This document shows positions 53,068 to 63,776 of a DNA stretch of 64,000 bases, piece by piece (within the stretch, counting starts at the first letter, position 1; each line of letters begins with the position of its first letter). The stretch spans positions 1,550,001-1,614,000 of the forward strand of contig LR990057.1 of the NCBI GenBank assembly GCA_905147135.1. Direction: 5' to 3'. The position numbers and the translations under genes were made by a program. Source of the stretch: Blastobasis lacticolella. Taxonomy: Eukaryota; Arthropoda; Insecta; Lepidoptera; Blastobasidae. The notes below the pieces were generated by a model, which made no database searches, was not told the DNA's origin, and saw only the letters and a list, made by a program, of their open reading frames with translations.

Positions 53068-56000
53068 CTGACATTGCTGTTAAGATGCCATAAGAATATT
53101 GTTACCGGGCCAATTCTGGCCACGCAGATTCTACGGTACATAGGTATTGAGGTAAGTACTTTATTTACTTATAGGTAGATTTTGAAATCTGTAGATAAAT
53201 AGAAAACAATCTGGGTTCTGTTCGCTAAATAGTTGGTACGTGACGATGCGGCAGAATATGGAACATGCATGTTTAGGGACAGCCTGTTCACTCACTGATG
53301 ACAATTATCTATCTATCATCTAGGAGTCATCATCAGGTGAGTTGTCTCCATTTTATTCTCCGAGACCTTTTATCCCTGGTCGAAGGTACCCACTGGGTAC
53401 CAAATTCCTAGTTGTTCCTAGTACCGTTCCCAGTCGCACCCAAAATGTTAATAATATTTGGCAGTCAAGTCCTTACTTGCAGAACTCATAGTATTCCTCG
53501 AGGGTGAGGGCGAGGACTGAGGATAAAATTCCCAGTCATTCCTAGTAGCGTTCCCAGTCATACTCAAAATATCAATAATGTTTTGTAGTGAAGAGCTTAC
53601 TTGCAGAACTCGTCGCATTCCTCGAGCGTGAGGTCGGCCGCCAGCAGCCGCGCGCCGAACCCGCCGTGGTAGCTCGCGTAGCGTTGCTGCTTGGAACAGT
53701 TATTTATTTTTGTAAGGGTACGTCCAAAGCACCCGAACGCGCCGCGAATGCGCTGGTGCTGCAACAGCGCGCGAACGGCGCATGGCATTGCACCTTACCA
53801 ATTCAAGACGTGCACACGCGCAGCTTGCGAGCCGCTGCAACTACGCATGCGCGGCGCGTTCCCGAGATTTGGATGCACCCTGAGGCAAACGAGCAAGCAT
53901 ACTGAATTAAAATCGGTAAAGTATTATGAAGTTAAAGACTGATTTGTAACGCCAGAAATATGTTATCGTATATAGAAAATTATTAGGTGGGCGAATAATT
54001 GTGTCGGTGAGTGTAGACCTAACTAATTTATAGTTGTTAAGCAAAAGATAAAACGCGTCGGCCAAAGGCACTCAGCGACGTTACTTCTCCCCGCAAATAG
54101 GTACAAAATGTGCTAATTCGTTTTTTTTTAAGCTATACGGCAGACTAACAGGCAAGCGGGCCACCTGATGGTGCATGGTCACCGCCGCCTATTGGCATCA
54201 GCAACACCATGGAAGTTACTAATGCGTCGCCCGCCTCTGAAGCGACCATTCTGCAGGAATTCATTCTCCACTGGTAAATTGCTCCAGGGCTCATACGAAA
54301 CGCGCCTGACCGAATCCCTGGACAACACCTGAGTGGTAGTATGTATTATACCTGCAAAGCCTTCCCCATAGCCTGATCGCCGGCGACAGCAGCAGCTCTC
54401 CTCAGCCCGCGCGCCGCCGCGTCCACGGCGCGCGCGGCGGACAGCGCGGCCGCTCGCGGCGGGAGCGACTGCGGGCGCAGGTGCAGCGATATCCCGCCTG
54501 CTGGGGCAGAGCCCTGGGGAGCATTTTTAGTCGTAAGAAGTCCAGTGCTCAAAAATATTGACAATATTTTTGAGCATTTTGATGAAGTAGAGTGCGTAAA
54601 GTTGTTACTTGACATGTGCCTTGTCCAATTTTATAGAATATAGAAAATTATAATACCTTGCCCGATCCAGTGGCGTATTACGCGTTGTCCTAAATGACAA
54701 CCGTCGTGAGACCGTGGTCGTACGACGGACGTCGCATGACCGTGGCCAATTAGGACATCGCCTTAAAGTCTAGTATCGTCCCGGGTAATTTAAATAGATG
54801 TTTTGATTAAATACATAATGTATTTCATACATTAGATTAAATACAAGAAATTTTGAATTCTTATTGTGCGCCAAGATATTAGGGCGTGCTAGCCGTGATG
54901 GTCTCCTCTTAAATTGGCCGCCCTGGGCTATGTCCTATATTGCGCATATGGTAAATATGCCACTGACCTGATCTATGATGCACTTCATCATGAGGGTCAG
55001 GGTTTTGCTGTCGAAGTAATCGAACTCGCTCGGGATTACGACGCCGCCCAGCATGTTGTATCTGCGAGTGTAGTGACAACAAAATTATAATCAATGTACA
55101 GTTTTTTCTCTCCATACTTGCAATTAATAAATATTTAAAATGTGCTTGGACAATTCACACAGTGCCATCTAGCTCAAAAGTAAATAAAGGTTGTGTTATG
55201 GATGCTAGATAACTGATAAGCCACTTATATAGGTACTATTACATGCATTCATATACATATAACACCCAACCTATAACAGAATACGTTGCTGCGGGTGCGG
55301 GTAGCGGGATCGACCTATCCAAAACCAGTATAAGACAAGCTAGCATCTCATGCGCGTCTATAATGATGCAAGCTTCTTTTATACTGGTTTTGGTAGATCG
55401 ATATGCTGCTTGCTGTACCTCCTACAGGAAATGTAAAATTTTTAAATCATTAAAACATTATAAAACAATTATTTACTCACACATTAGCCATATACATGTG
55501 ATGCCCGGGCGGAGTGCAAACTTTGTAATACCGGTCGAGAGTGTAGAACTTCAGGAAATACAAACAACTCGTCACATCCCACATGTAGTTGTTGACCAAT
55601 TCGTTTTCCCTCCAATATCTCGTAGAATTGCAGCTATAAGTCGTATAAGAGTTGTTGTTCCAGCTATAATACGGCTTGATTAGCATTTGGCATCGGTAGT
55701 TAAGCCGCTCTTTGTAATCGGCGGTGATTTTAAGGAGTTTAGAGAACATTTTTATTTCTTTAGCGACGTCGTTTTGGAAAATGCTGTCGTAACCTTCTCT
55801 GTAAGGGCTGATGAGGAAACATTCGGCGCTGAGACGTTGGCTGATTTCAAGGCATTTCTTCATTTGGGATGCGGCCTGGATAAACGTTGATGCGTCGTTG
55901 CTAGTCAGCGCTCCGGATGTGTATCTGTTGAGATTTAAAAGATCAGAGTTTTGCCAATAAATGTAAACTTCTTTTCGCACTATAACTAGGTATATTTTGT

Positions 56001-59000
56001 AAAAATAAAAATAAATATAAACCATTCGCGTCAATATTTTACAACAACAACAAACAGTAATCAATGTTAATTTAAAAATCAATTGTTGTGCGTTAGAGCA
56101 CAATTTTTGTTTATAAAGAGCTGTAGCAAACTTATTAAAGAAAACTAATGACAGCGAGTGTAGCGAGCTCGGAAATTTTGGTATTTTGGCTGTAAAAATC
56201 TGGATTGCGCAGGCGGTGTAAAATGATGTCGGGGGGGGGGGGTTTGAACCCTGTAAACCCCCCCGCCCTCGCTACGCCTATGGTATATATGTTGGCAAAT
56301 TAAAAACATGTGATTCTTGTAATGGTAAAAGCATTTATACTCTTGTATTGTACAGCCAGCAGCAGTTACCTGTAGTGCGAATGCAAGTCTGGCGCAAGCC
56401 ACAGCAACCGGCAGTGCATGCGCTGGTTCAGTTCTTGTATGTACTCCACCATTTCTTCCCAGTTGGCGCTGCGACAAGCACATATTATTACAAAAGAACT
56501 TACATGTGGCATACACTAATGGCTAGCAGGTCCGACTCGTAAGCAAGAGGTACCGAGTTCGAACCCCAGTGACACTATGTGCCAATGATTTTTTTCTGAG
56601 TTATCATGTACATTAGTTGAATAATAACCGATGGTCTTACGGTGGGGGAAAACATCGTGAAACTTGCACCTTCAGGCGACTGAATGTCTGACCATAATCT
56701 AATACGGTCATATTCCCCTGTTAACAGGATCACAGAGGTTAGATGGAAGGCTATCTGTCACTCCACTGTAATTACCTGATCTGCCAAATTTTGAGTCATG
56801 GTCAAGGTGGAACTAAGATATTAACGCCAAGATGATTATAATTGTGCTTAACAAATTACCGATTCTCCTCCCAACTATCCGAGATGGGTACGAGATCCGT
56901 GTCACTCGCGGTCCAGTAGCGCACGCCGAGTCGCGTACACAGCTCTAATAGCGCTTTTAAACAGCGCTTGTTGTTTTCCAGAGAGTTGGTGCCGTCGTCC
57001 CAATGCCGGTGGGGCGGTTTGTGGCCTGGGAACACGTAATTGGAACACTGTACCTAGGAAACTGGTGTGTGATGTGTATGTTGGTGGTGCAGTTACACGA
57101 CCTCATTCCGCCGGCTGCTTTTCGCCATCGGGAAACGCCATCCGGGCGAGTGCTTTATCCTTATGTTGTAGATCTTCCAGCTAACCCACGAGCCGGTTTA
57201 GTTCAACCTTTATAATGCGTATGGCCAAGGAATGGAACGCGTTGCCTGCGAGTATGTTCCCTGATGATTATAATCTAGACATCTTCAAGGCTAGAGTGAA
57301 TAGACTTTTCAAAGACAGACATGCTCCATCATCGGCCGCATCGTCACTTACCACCAGGTGAGATGGCAGACAAATTACTGTCTAGTCAAACTATAAAAAA
57401 AGGTCTATGCGGGGAGGCTTTGGAGCCTAGGGACCACATTTTGTGGGAGTGCGACTGGTACGAACGGGAACGCAGCATAATGCTTGCTGGGTTAGAGCGG
57501 AAGGAAGCGAGCTTAGTTCTAATTCGCGGACCTTGTGTCCTCAGAGGCTAACTTTGCGACGGTAAGAGAGTTTGCGTAAGTATTGTACCGCGTGAGGAGA
57601 ATGGGATAGGAGCGAACAAGAGAGAAAGGGAGGAGAGAGCGAAGGTGAATTGGAGCTCACCGACTAGGCAGGAGAGTGTATAGAGACGTCAGTCCGTTAA
57701 GCGAGAGTGCTTAATGACAACTGGATTTGTGGGTGTCAAGAAGTGCGCGCGCTCAAAGGGCCAGGGCTAGTAAGGCGAGCATCATCCATGATGATTAGGT
57801 CTGACGCGGTCCGTATGACCGAGGTCGATATGATTCTGGGTGGAAGTGTTAAGTACCTCGTCTCATCATCATCGTATGAGCCGAAAGACGCCCACTGCTG
57901 GACATATGCCTCCTCCAGATATCTTTACAAAGGCCGGTCCTGTGCCTTTCGCATCTAGCTGGTACCTGCTATCTTTACCAGGTCGTCGGTCCACCACTCA
58001 AGAACTTTACTGCCCCATCGGCCATCTGTTCTTTGAGCTATGTGCCCTGCCCACTGCCACTTTAGCCTGGCAATTCTTCGGGCTACGTCGGTGACCTTAG
58101 CCCTTAGACCTACCGACTATCAAATTCTAACCAAATTCAAGGGTTTAGTTCTAATAAAAAAGGTAATCGCCCGTAAATATACGTACCGCACTCCCGGAAC
58201 TCCGACAGCGACATGCTGAGTTTCAGCCAGTCCTCCATCGAGCGCGAGAGCACGCGCTCTGATTGGCTGTAGTGGCGGTACACCGCTGCTTCCGCGCCGC
58301 CCGCCATGTTGTATTCTAGCTTGTCAACGCCTGGTTTCATATACAAATATCAAATCGTCATCATTGTTATTGTCCAAGCTCTTACGGTGAAGGAAAATAT
58401 TGCGACGAAACTTGCACATTCAAGCGACTGCATATGAAACCATAATCCAGTCATGTCAGGTTCCCCTGTTAACAGGGTCACGGAGGTCAGATGACAATCG
58501 CTCGTACTGCCAAATCCTGGATCAAGGCGGACACTAGGGCCCTTGCGCGCGAGGGTATAACCGGGACATTACCATCAAGATGATTTATTTTTATCATCAT
58601 ATCAATAGCTGACTGCCAATGTCACTGCTGGACTTGAACTTTCAACATTAGTGCCCTTTACATTACTGGAGGGTATTGCCAGAATATCCTCGCTTGATAA
58701 CCGGGTTAAAGATCGCAGCATCCAGAAAATGATGCTCTGTCCATTATGTGGTTTGCAGAGGTAACAGAAGGGACTTATAGCATTAGTCACCTTGTTAGGC
58801 TGCTATGGGACGATTAGGAGCTAGACAGTTAAGAAAGAAGAAAGAAAGATAGACATTTATTATACATGTCACACCACGACACAATAATAGTAGGCTTAAT
58901 TACGTATAGTCACTACATATTATAAAACAAAAAACGAAGTCCCACACTGCGTCTTCTGTCTGTTCGCGATAAAATAAAAAATTACAAACGGATTTTCATG

Positions 59001-60709
59001 CGGTTTTCACCAATAGATTGAGTGATTCATGAGGAAAGTTTATAATTTGTTAAGGTTACTACCCGTGCGAAGCCGGCCGGGGCGGGTCGCCAGTATAAAA
59101 TAAAGTTGCTTTCAGATGCGAACGTGGTCGGACTTCCGACCAAGGTCGGCTCGCCCACGCATCCTAAAAGCGACTTTATTTAATACGTCTAGCTGCCTCC
59201 TAGACCGCCCTGCCAAAATGTCGTAAGTACCTACCTATATATCGGTTGGTGCAGCAATCAAGTCAGCCGGTCCCCATACGACAATTTCATTGCGGAATAC
59301 CAAGAAAGGGGCAATGCAGAAAAAAAATTCGTGATTAAGCGATTCAGAGTCCGAGAATCGGACACGGTACCACCATAAAGTGAAGTTCTAAGAAGTTCAG
59401 CTGGCTGTTATTCATATTGTAAGAAACCCTTTCCTTGGCTACCACCAACAATACACGCCTTATAAATAACGAGCAGATAGATGGCAAGCTCTTTTTTGGT
59501 ACTTGGCTTTCGTAACGGACGTACGTGCTACAGAATCGCCGTTGGTTGTTATTAAGGTCACGTGAGCTATTTTCCTGGTTATTTTCATTGTTATTTTCCA
59601 CCTGTTTTCGGTTTAACTGATCTGCGGCCTTAGCCAAGAGGTTTCGTTAATCTTCAATCGGTAATCTACAATCGTGTGTGGTAGAAAAAATTTATGGGAT
59701 TTGACATAAGCTAACGTTATCTGACATAAGCTGTTTGTGGTAGAAATTCTTGGTCCATAGACAATTCACGTACTTTCGGTGTACAAAGGAGGCGGATTGG
59801 CGGATGATCCTACACATTCAGGGTCAATGTAGATGTTGGTAGAAATAGTCGAACTTCGACCTGTCTATTTTCTACCATACACGCATCACGCAAACGGAGC
59901 TGTCAAAGATGGCTAGACCGACTGGGCAAGTGTGTAATCGCTATGTGTTGAAATCTAGTGCAAATAATGGTTAATTGTGTTTATTTTCTAAGAGTTTTGC
60001 AAATTGATAATTTTGTTATAAAATATAAGAAGGTTTTTCGTTAAGTCTTGTTTTTTTTAATAAATTTGGCCGTAGTTCCTAAAAATATTATACCTGAAAC
60101 TTTGACTAAGATGTTCGGGGCTTCCCCTTCTTACTTATTTAAATGTAACATTAGAAATCACTAATTTCTAATCATAAAATCAAGTTTTTTAATGTTATCC
60201 GGCAGACAAACAGGCATGCGGGCCACCTGATGGACAGTGGTCACCGCCGGTTATGGACATCAGCTTCAGTTTTTTTAGTGGTTTAGAAATAAAATAGTAG
60301 CAATTTCTGGCCGAAGCGAAATCCATTGCATCAATTAATAATACGAATGATTTAAAAACTTTAATATTGAACTTTTATTGGCTTATATTGACTATACAAT
60401 GTAGAAAAGAAATTTTAATAATCTCTAGAAGTTGATATATAGATGATAAATTAGCTTGCAATTTATTTGTCAAAAATAATAAACCACATTCGACGATACC
60501 TTGGAAACCGAAAACCGGCCGAAGACGAAGGTTTTACCGAACGTAATTTTTTTGGCCGAAGGTATCCGAAGCCGAACTTCGGTCGGATACTATCAAACAT
60601 TAACATAATTGTATAAAATTACATACTTACCCTGAAAATAATCAACATTATCAATTCTACCATCGCGTACTTTCTGCCTCTTTCCTTGCTGCGTAAAAGT
60701 CGCTGCCAT
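52972..60709 (-). CDS. Xylose isomerase-like protein with degenerate active site (putative pseudoenzyme), 8-9 exons
   Basis: Exons on the minus strand: 60709-60631, 58330-58187, 57025-56860, 56468-56370, 55924-55481, 55061-54968, 54513-54352, 53689-53601, and perhaps 53067-52972. Phases agree through exon 8. The product (about 457 aa with the last exon) has the length and order of class II xylose isomerases: EDWLKLSMSL, WDDGTNSLENNKRCLKALLE, LGVRYW, REGYDSIF, LLKITADYKERL, YNMLGG, RGLRRAAA and LTLEECDEF all match family landmarks. Active enzymes convert D-xylose to D-xylulose with two divalent metals. Here the catalytic-His position is S115 (ASDTD for FHDRD), the EPKP glutamate is K246 (IKPYY), the second Glu is absent, the DAN aspartate is V319, and the NFD aspartate is H353. 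Codons are open throughout. I infer a maintained, non-catalytic homologue. Confidence 0.85.
53441..53640 (-). repeat. Tandem duplication including the end of XI-like exon 8
   Basis: 53441-53520 repeats 53560-53640. It contains a second LTLEEYYEFCK-coding stretch followed by GTAAGG, and the same adjoining intron sequence (cccagtc...aaaat). The copy cannot be spliced in after exon 8 without a stop, so it looks like a non-functional partial exon duplicate. Confidence 0.65.
53601..53689 (-). CDS. Xylose isomerase-like exon 8
   Basis: Reads QQRYASYHGGFGARLLAADL, then TLEECDEFCK, matching the family's RY.SFDSG.GA...AG..TLED...F. The acceptor is a NAGNAG (aag|cag|caa), so one Gln may be optional. 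The GTAAGC donor leaves phase 2. Read-through gives an immediate TAA at 53599-53597. Confidence 0.85.
54124..54340 (-). mobile_element. LINE C-terminal/3' fragment in XI-like intron 7
   Basis: aagcgggccacctgatggtg ... cagcaacaccatggaagtta; same family as 16561-16768. Confidence 0.65.
54352..54513 (-). CDS. Xylose isomerase-like exon 7
   Basis: 54 codons, GC-rich and Ala/Arg-rich: SAPAGGISLHLRPQSLPPRA, then ALSAARAVDAAARGLRRAAA. Aligns with PGGLNFDAKVRRES...HI.AMD.FARGL..A. The NFD Asp, a metal ligand, is His. Confidence 0.85.
54968..55061 (-). CDS. Xylose isomerase-like exon 6
   Basis: Reads YNMLGGVVIPSEFDYFDSKT, then LTLMMKCIIDQ. Aligns with the GMLGSIDAN...GWDTDQFP...TT..M..II.Q region. 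The SIDAN aspartate is Val, and the WDTD pair is not clearly preserved. Confidence 0.85.
55150..55280 (-). mobile_element. SINE-A body fragment
   Basis: cacacagtgccatctagctc ... aacacccaacctataacaga; diverged and headless. Confidence 0.55.
55481..55924 (-). CDS. Xylose isomerase-like exon 5 (metal-site exon)
   Basis: 148 codons. ASTFIQAASQMKKCLEISQR and PYREGYDSIF align with the AAAQVKKA and WGGREGY motifs; the Trp-Gly-Gly is replaced. LKITADYKERL is well kept. The EPKP motif reads KPYY, and the following substrate loop is Asn/Tyr/Ser-rich and unlike the family. The VEPNH region is shortened to CTPPGHH. Donor AATGT|GTGAGT. Confidence 0.9.
56370..56468 (-). CDS. Xylose isomerase-like exon 4
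   Basis: Reads ANWEEMVEYIQELNQRMHCR, then LLWLAPDLHSHYR, aligning with the family 'NLDE..ALAKELQ...LW.T..LF.HPRY' stretch. Ends phase 2 before GTAACT. Confidence 0.85.
56505..56850 (+). mobile_element. SINE-B, near full length
   Basis: tRNA-like head (ccgactcgtaagcaagaggt, B box gagttcgaacccc) through to aacgccaagatgattata; in XI-like intron 3. Confidence 0.8.
56860..57025 (-). CDS. Xylose isomerase-like exon 3 (catalytic-His exon)
   Basis: Reads HWDDGTNSLENNKRCLKALL, then LGVRYWTASDTDLVP. This is the segment that holds the catalytic His-Asp pair in active enzymes. The His is Ser here (residue 115), while the Asp three residues on is kept. The acceptor was chosen as ttcccag at 57026 because it alone preserves phase with exon 2. 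Confidence 0.85.
57090..57550 (+). mobile_element. Two LINE protein remnants
   Basis: 57180-57395 encodes, across frames, a C-terminus (RMAKEWN, LPASMFPDDYNL, DIFKARVNRLFKDRHAPSSA) and its 3' end. 57399-57551 reads LCGEALEPRDHILWECDWYE, the CxxC...HxxWEC zinc-finger-like tail of non-LTR ORF2 proteins. Confidence 0.65.
57865..58095 (+). mobile_element. LINE fragment
   Basis: gccgaaagacgcccactgct ggacatatgcctcctcc, also seen at 27320-27440. Confidence 0.55.
58187..58330 (-). CDS. Xylose isomerase-like exon 2
   Basis: Reads VDKLEYNMAGG and YRHYSQSERVLSRSMEDWLK, matching the family segment that ends in the KDWLRFSV-type motif. Ends SEFREC plus a split codon at G|GTACGT. Confidence 0.85.
58370..58585 (+). 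mobile_element. SINE-B 3' part
   Basis: gctcttacggtgaaggaaaa ... cattaccatcaagatgattt. Confidence 0.7.
58590..58815 (-). repeat. Diverged repeat C
   Basis: Weak match to the repeat C middle (tggagggtattgcc...ccgggttaaagatcgcagca). Low confidence. Confidence 0.4.
58915..59105 (+). repeat. Dispersed repeat shared with 540-735
   Basis: Both contain actacatattataaaacaaa, a cgctgcgtct-like segment, and ttaaggt(c/t)actacc(t/c)gtgc. Confidence 0.55.
59634..59930 (-). repeat. Dispersed repeat G, reverse copy
   Basis: Full-length inverse of 41404-41700. Confidence 0.7.
60190..60270 (-). mobile_element. LINE 3' scrap
   Basis: caggcatgcgggccacctga tggacagtggtcaccgccgg. Confidence 0.55.
60631..60709 (-). 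CDS. Xylose isomerase-like exon 1
   Basis: Start ATGGCAGCG; reads MAATFTQQGKRQKVRDG and ends at DYFQG with the donor G|GTAAGT. There is no signal peptide, so the product is probably cytosolic. Phase 1 fits exon 2. Confidence 0.75.
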
Positions 60710-60824
60710 TATGCAGCCAAAAACCACAATTTTCCTCGACTACGACGAAATATAAAGAAGGGTTTTCTCAACTGTTTCCCACTACAACGAATACCAGACA
60801 GACGGACGCACGCACCATGCGTAA

Positions 60825-60832
60825 CTTATATA
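60825..60832 (-). promoter_or_regulatory. Candidate TATA box of the xylose isomerase-like gene
   Basis: TATATAAG on the minus strand, about 116-123 nt upstream of the ATG at 60709. The position suits a core promoter with an 80-90 nt leader. This is a positional inference. Confidence 0.35.
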
Positions 60833-61014
60833 ATATATCTTGAATGGAAGCAGCCAAGCGGAATTGTTCCAACGCTTTTGTTTGACAAACCAGATTTTGT
60901 AGCTTTGTTAGTGTTGTACCTGGAGGTATTAAGTGTACACACACATAATGTTAGGTATATTATGCCCACATGTTACATACTTACATGTAAAATAGTGTCA
61001 ACCGCATAACACTA

Positions 61015-61125
61015 TTTTTTTTTTTTTTTATGTTACTTAGCAGACAAACAGGCAAGCGGGCCACCTGATGGAAAGTGGGCACCGCCGCCTATGGACATCA
61101 GCAACACCAGGATGGTCACCAATGC
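61015..61125 (-). mobile_element. LINE 3' end with poly(T) start
   Basis: A run of T (poly(A) tail in reverse) followed by aagcgggccacctgatggaa ... catcagcaacaccagg. Confidence 0.65.
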
Positions 61126-61199
61126 GTATACTATACTATTGTACACCAGTCACTATACTATTGTAGTGTGTTTACAATCCAGGAATATGTGTGTCGGTA

Positions 61200-61590
61200 T
61201 TACTTTACAGTAGTGGGGTGGTTGAGTATCCAACTCGTAAGCGAGAGGTACCGGGTTCGAATCCCGCTGCGGTCATGTACCGATGACTATTTTCTGAGTT
61301 ATGTACATTAGTTGAAAACTAACCGATGCTCTTACGGTGAGGGAAAACATTGTGATGAAACCTGCAAATTCAGGCAACTGAATTTGTAACCATGATCCAA
61401 TCTGGTCAGGTTCCCCTGGTAGCAGGGTCACGGAGGTCAGATGGTAGTCGCTCCGTCACCGTAAGAGCATCGGTTAGTATTCAATTTATGTACATAACTC
61501 AGAAAATAGTCATTGGTACCTGGCCGCAGTGGGATCCGAACCTCGCGCTTACGAATCGTTAACCACTCAGCAACCGACGCTCCCTACGGA
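61200..61590. mobile_element. Two SINE-B copies in inverted orientation
   Basis: A plus-strand copy with head (61205-61460) is joined at about 61457 to a minus-strand 5' piece (61460-61585), so the heads lie at both outer ends of a potential stem. Confidence 0.75.
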
Positions 61591-61614
61591 GTCTTTTTGT
61601 AAGGACAATTATCA

Positions 61615-61978
61615 TCATCATCTTGGCGTTAATGTCACGGTTGTGCTCTCGAACATGAGGGCCCGGGGTCCGCCTTGATCACGATCCAGGATTTGGCGAT
61701 CAAGTAATTACAGTGGAACGTCTACCATCTGACCTCCGTGACCATGCTACTAGGGGAACCTGACCAGATTCTATCATGGTTACACATTCAGTCGTCTGAA
61801 TATGCAGGTTTCATCACAATGTTTTTCTTTAACCGTAAGAGCATCTTTAAGTATTCAACTAATGTACATAACTCAGAAAATAGTCATTGGTACATAGCTG
61901 GAGTGGGTTTCGAACCCGGGACCTCTCGCTTACGAGTCGGATACCGTACCACTTGGCCACTGACGATCCCAACGGAGT
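61615..61978 (-). mobile_element. SINE-B, full length
   Basis: Reverse copy with the complete tRNA-like head (gtttcgaacccgggacctct ... ccacttggccactgac). Best reference copy of the family in the window. Confidence 0.85.
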
Positions 61979-62574
61979 GAATATCTAAGGACAATAGAAT
62001 ATTTTCCTTATACAATATTTGATGGCGATAGAGTAGGTACGCTACTTGCAAAGATCTCAAAAACTCCTTGTGTTGAAATCAAACGAAGACGTTGAGGTTG
62101 AGATAAAATCGTGAGGAATTATCTTCTCTTTGAGTATCCTAACATTAATTCAAGATTTTATATCTCTTTTAAAATCAACTATTACAAACAAACTAGAGTA
62201 CGTGGTCTAAATGAAGGTATAGGTAAAAGCACTTCGAACAAAAGCTTGAGACAAATACCTATAAAATTACATCACTGTCTCACTCTCTGTGACCTGGCCT
62301 TTCATTCATGCATATCGACGAACACCCTAGTTAGACAGGGAGGGCCTGTACCCCGAGAGCGAGAAAGCTATACAAAATGTATTGCTTTAAATAGACATGC
62401 AGTAATGAAGGAGGCTATGAGTAGCCTAATTACGTAACACTGATGCGATCAATTCTCGGATTTCAATGATTGAAATTGTTACTTCTGCGATTACATATGT
62501 TTCTTGCAATGGAACTTTGTTAGCAAATGAATCCATGATCCGTAGTCGCAAAAGTAACAATTTCATATTTTTTT

Positions 62575-62800
62575 TATGTCATACGATAGGCAAACAGGCA
62601 AGCGGGCCACCTGATGGAAAGTGGTCACCATTGCCTATAGACATTAGAAACACCGAGACTATCGCCAATGCGTTGCCCACCTCTATAACACGTTACTCTG
62701 GCAGCAAAAAGGCAAATATCCCTCCACTGCCAAAGCCACGGTTCCCCAAATCCCCACCATATGAAGCTCTGGAAACCTTACTCACCGGCAGAAACACAAT
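62575..62800 (-). mobile_element. LINE 3' end fragment
   Basis: aagcgggccacctgatggaa ... gcagcaaaaaggcaaatatc; reverse of the 10270-10480 family. Confidence 0.65.
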
Positions 62801-62963
62801 ACTATTTAAAAGAGTATTGTTTAGCTGCGGTATTCTGTAAGGTGGAGGTACTATAATTGAAATCAGAGAATTGTTGGCAACGTAATTAGCCGACACGAGT
62901 GTTCTCTCCACCATTGGCTACAACTTCACGATGCTCTGCCGCCACAAATAACAATATTACTTC

Positions 62964-63175
62964 GGTAGAGCTCGTCTAGTCTAAAATGACGCGCCCCACT
63001 ACTTAGTTAGTTGATTTCGATGTGTGAGTGCAAATATTGATAACGACACTTCATCTGTGTGGGAGCCAATGAACGACGCGTGCTCCTACGTTTGAATCTC
63101 ACCGGCAACTGAATGACCAATTACAAATGCATTTGTATATGTATTGCGTCCATATTTTAAACTTGCTTGTGTGGT
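62964..63175. mobile_element. 'GAGCTCGTCTA' MITE, copy 4, truncated
   Basis: Left TIR intact; the right TIR and about 40 bp are missing after ttttaaacttgcttgtgtg. Confidence 0.75.
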
Positions 63176-63179
63176 ATTT

Positions 63180-63760
63180 TATATTTGTAGTGACACAATA
63201 GGTAACTGAACACCAATCACGTTTCTCACTCATGATTATGGTATACGATATACAAGTATGAGTAATAAAACACAAAGAATATAAGTAATATTTTATTTTC
63301 CTCGAAAAATAAAGAAATAACTCTCCTAAATGTGCCTGAGAACAGTATTGTACTCTTTTTTACTAGATGCATATCAGCTTTAGTAAGTAGATAATTGATG
63401 TTTCACATCAATTTCTCTCTATATCACAATCTGTATTGTATTTTAAAATGCTGTCACATAAATATCCTTGGATATCTTGCTCCCAAACTGAGGAGTTATT
63501 ATTCTCATCTGATAAAAGTCTAACAGAACAACGAATATTTACGTTGTAGACTCTACAATTCGATTAATTACAATTTCTCTACAATGTTGACAGCATGGAA
63601 CACAAAAAACCAGATCGTTCCTGAGAACGGCGGGCAGGCCAGACCAACCTCTTCACGCAGGAAGCTAATTAAACTACTATTAAATATGACAAATAGAGTG
63701 ACCATTTCAAATAAAACTTAGCCCGCATAGTTAACAGCTACTAGACAGTCGTATCTACAC
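63180..63760. other. 3' flank of the right-edge gene
   Basis: AT-rich, no further feature recognised. Confidence 0.35.
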
Positions 63761-63761
63761 A

Positions 63762-63767
63762 TTTATT
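63762..63767 (-). terminator. Polyadenylation signal
   Basis: AATAAA on the minus strand about 10 nt after the stop codon at 63777, supporting the end of the right-edge gene. Confidence 0.4.
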
Positions 63768-63776
63768 TGCTAAAAA

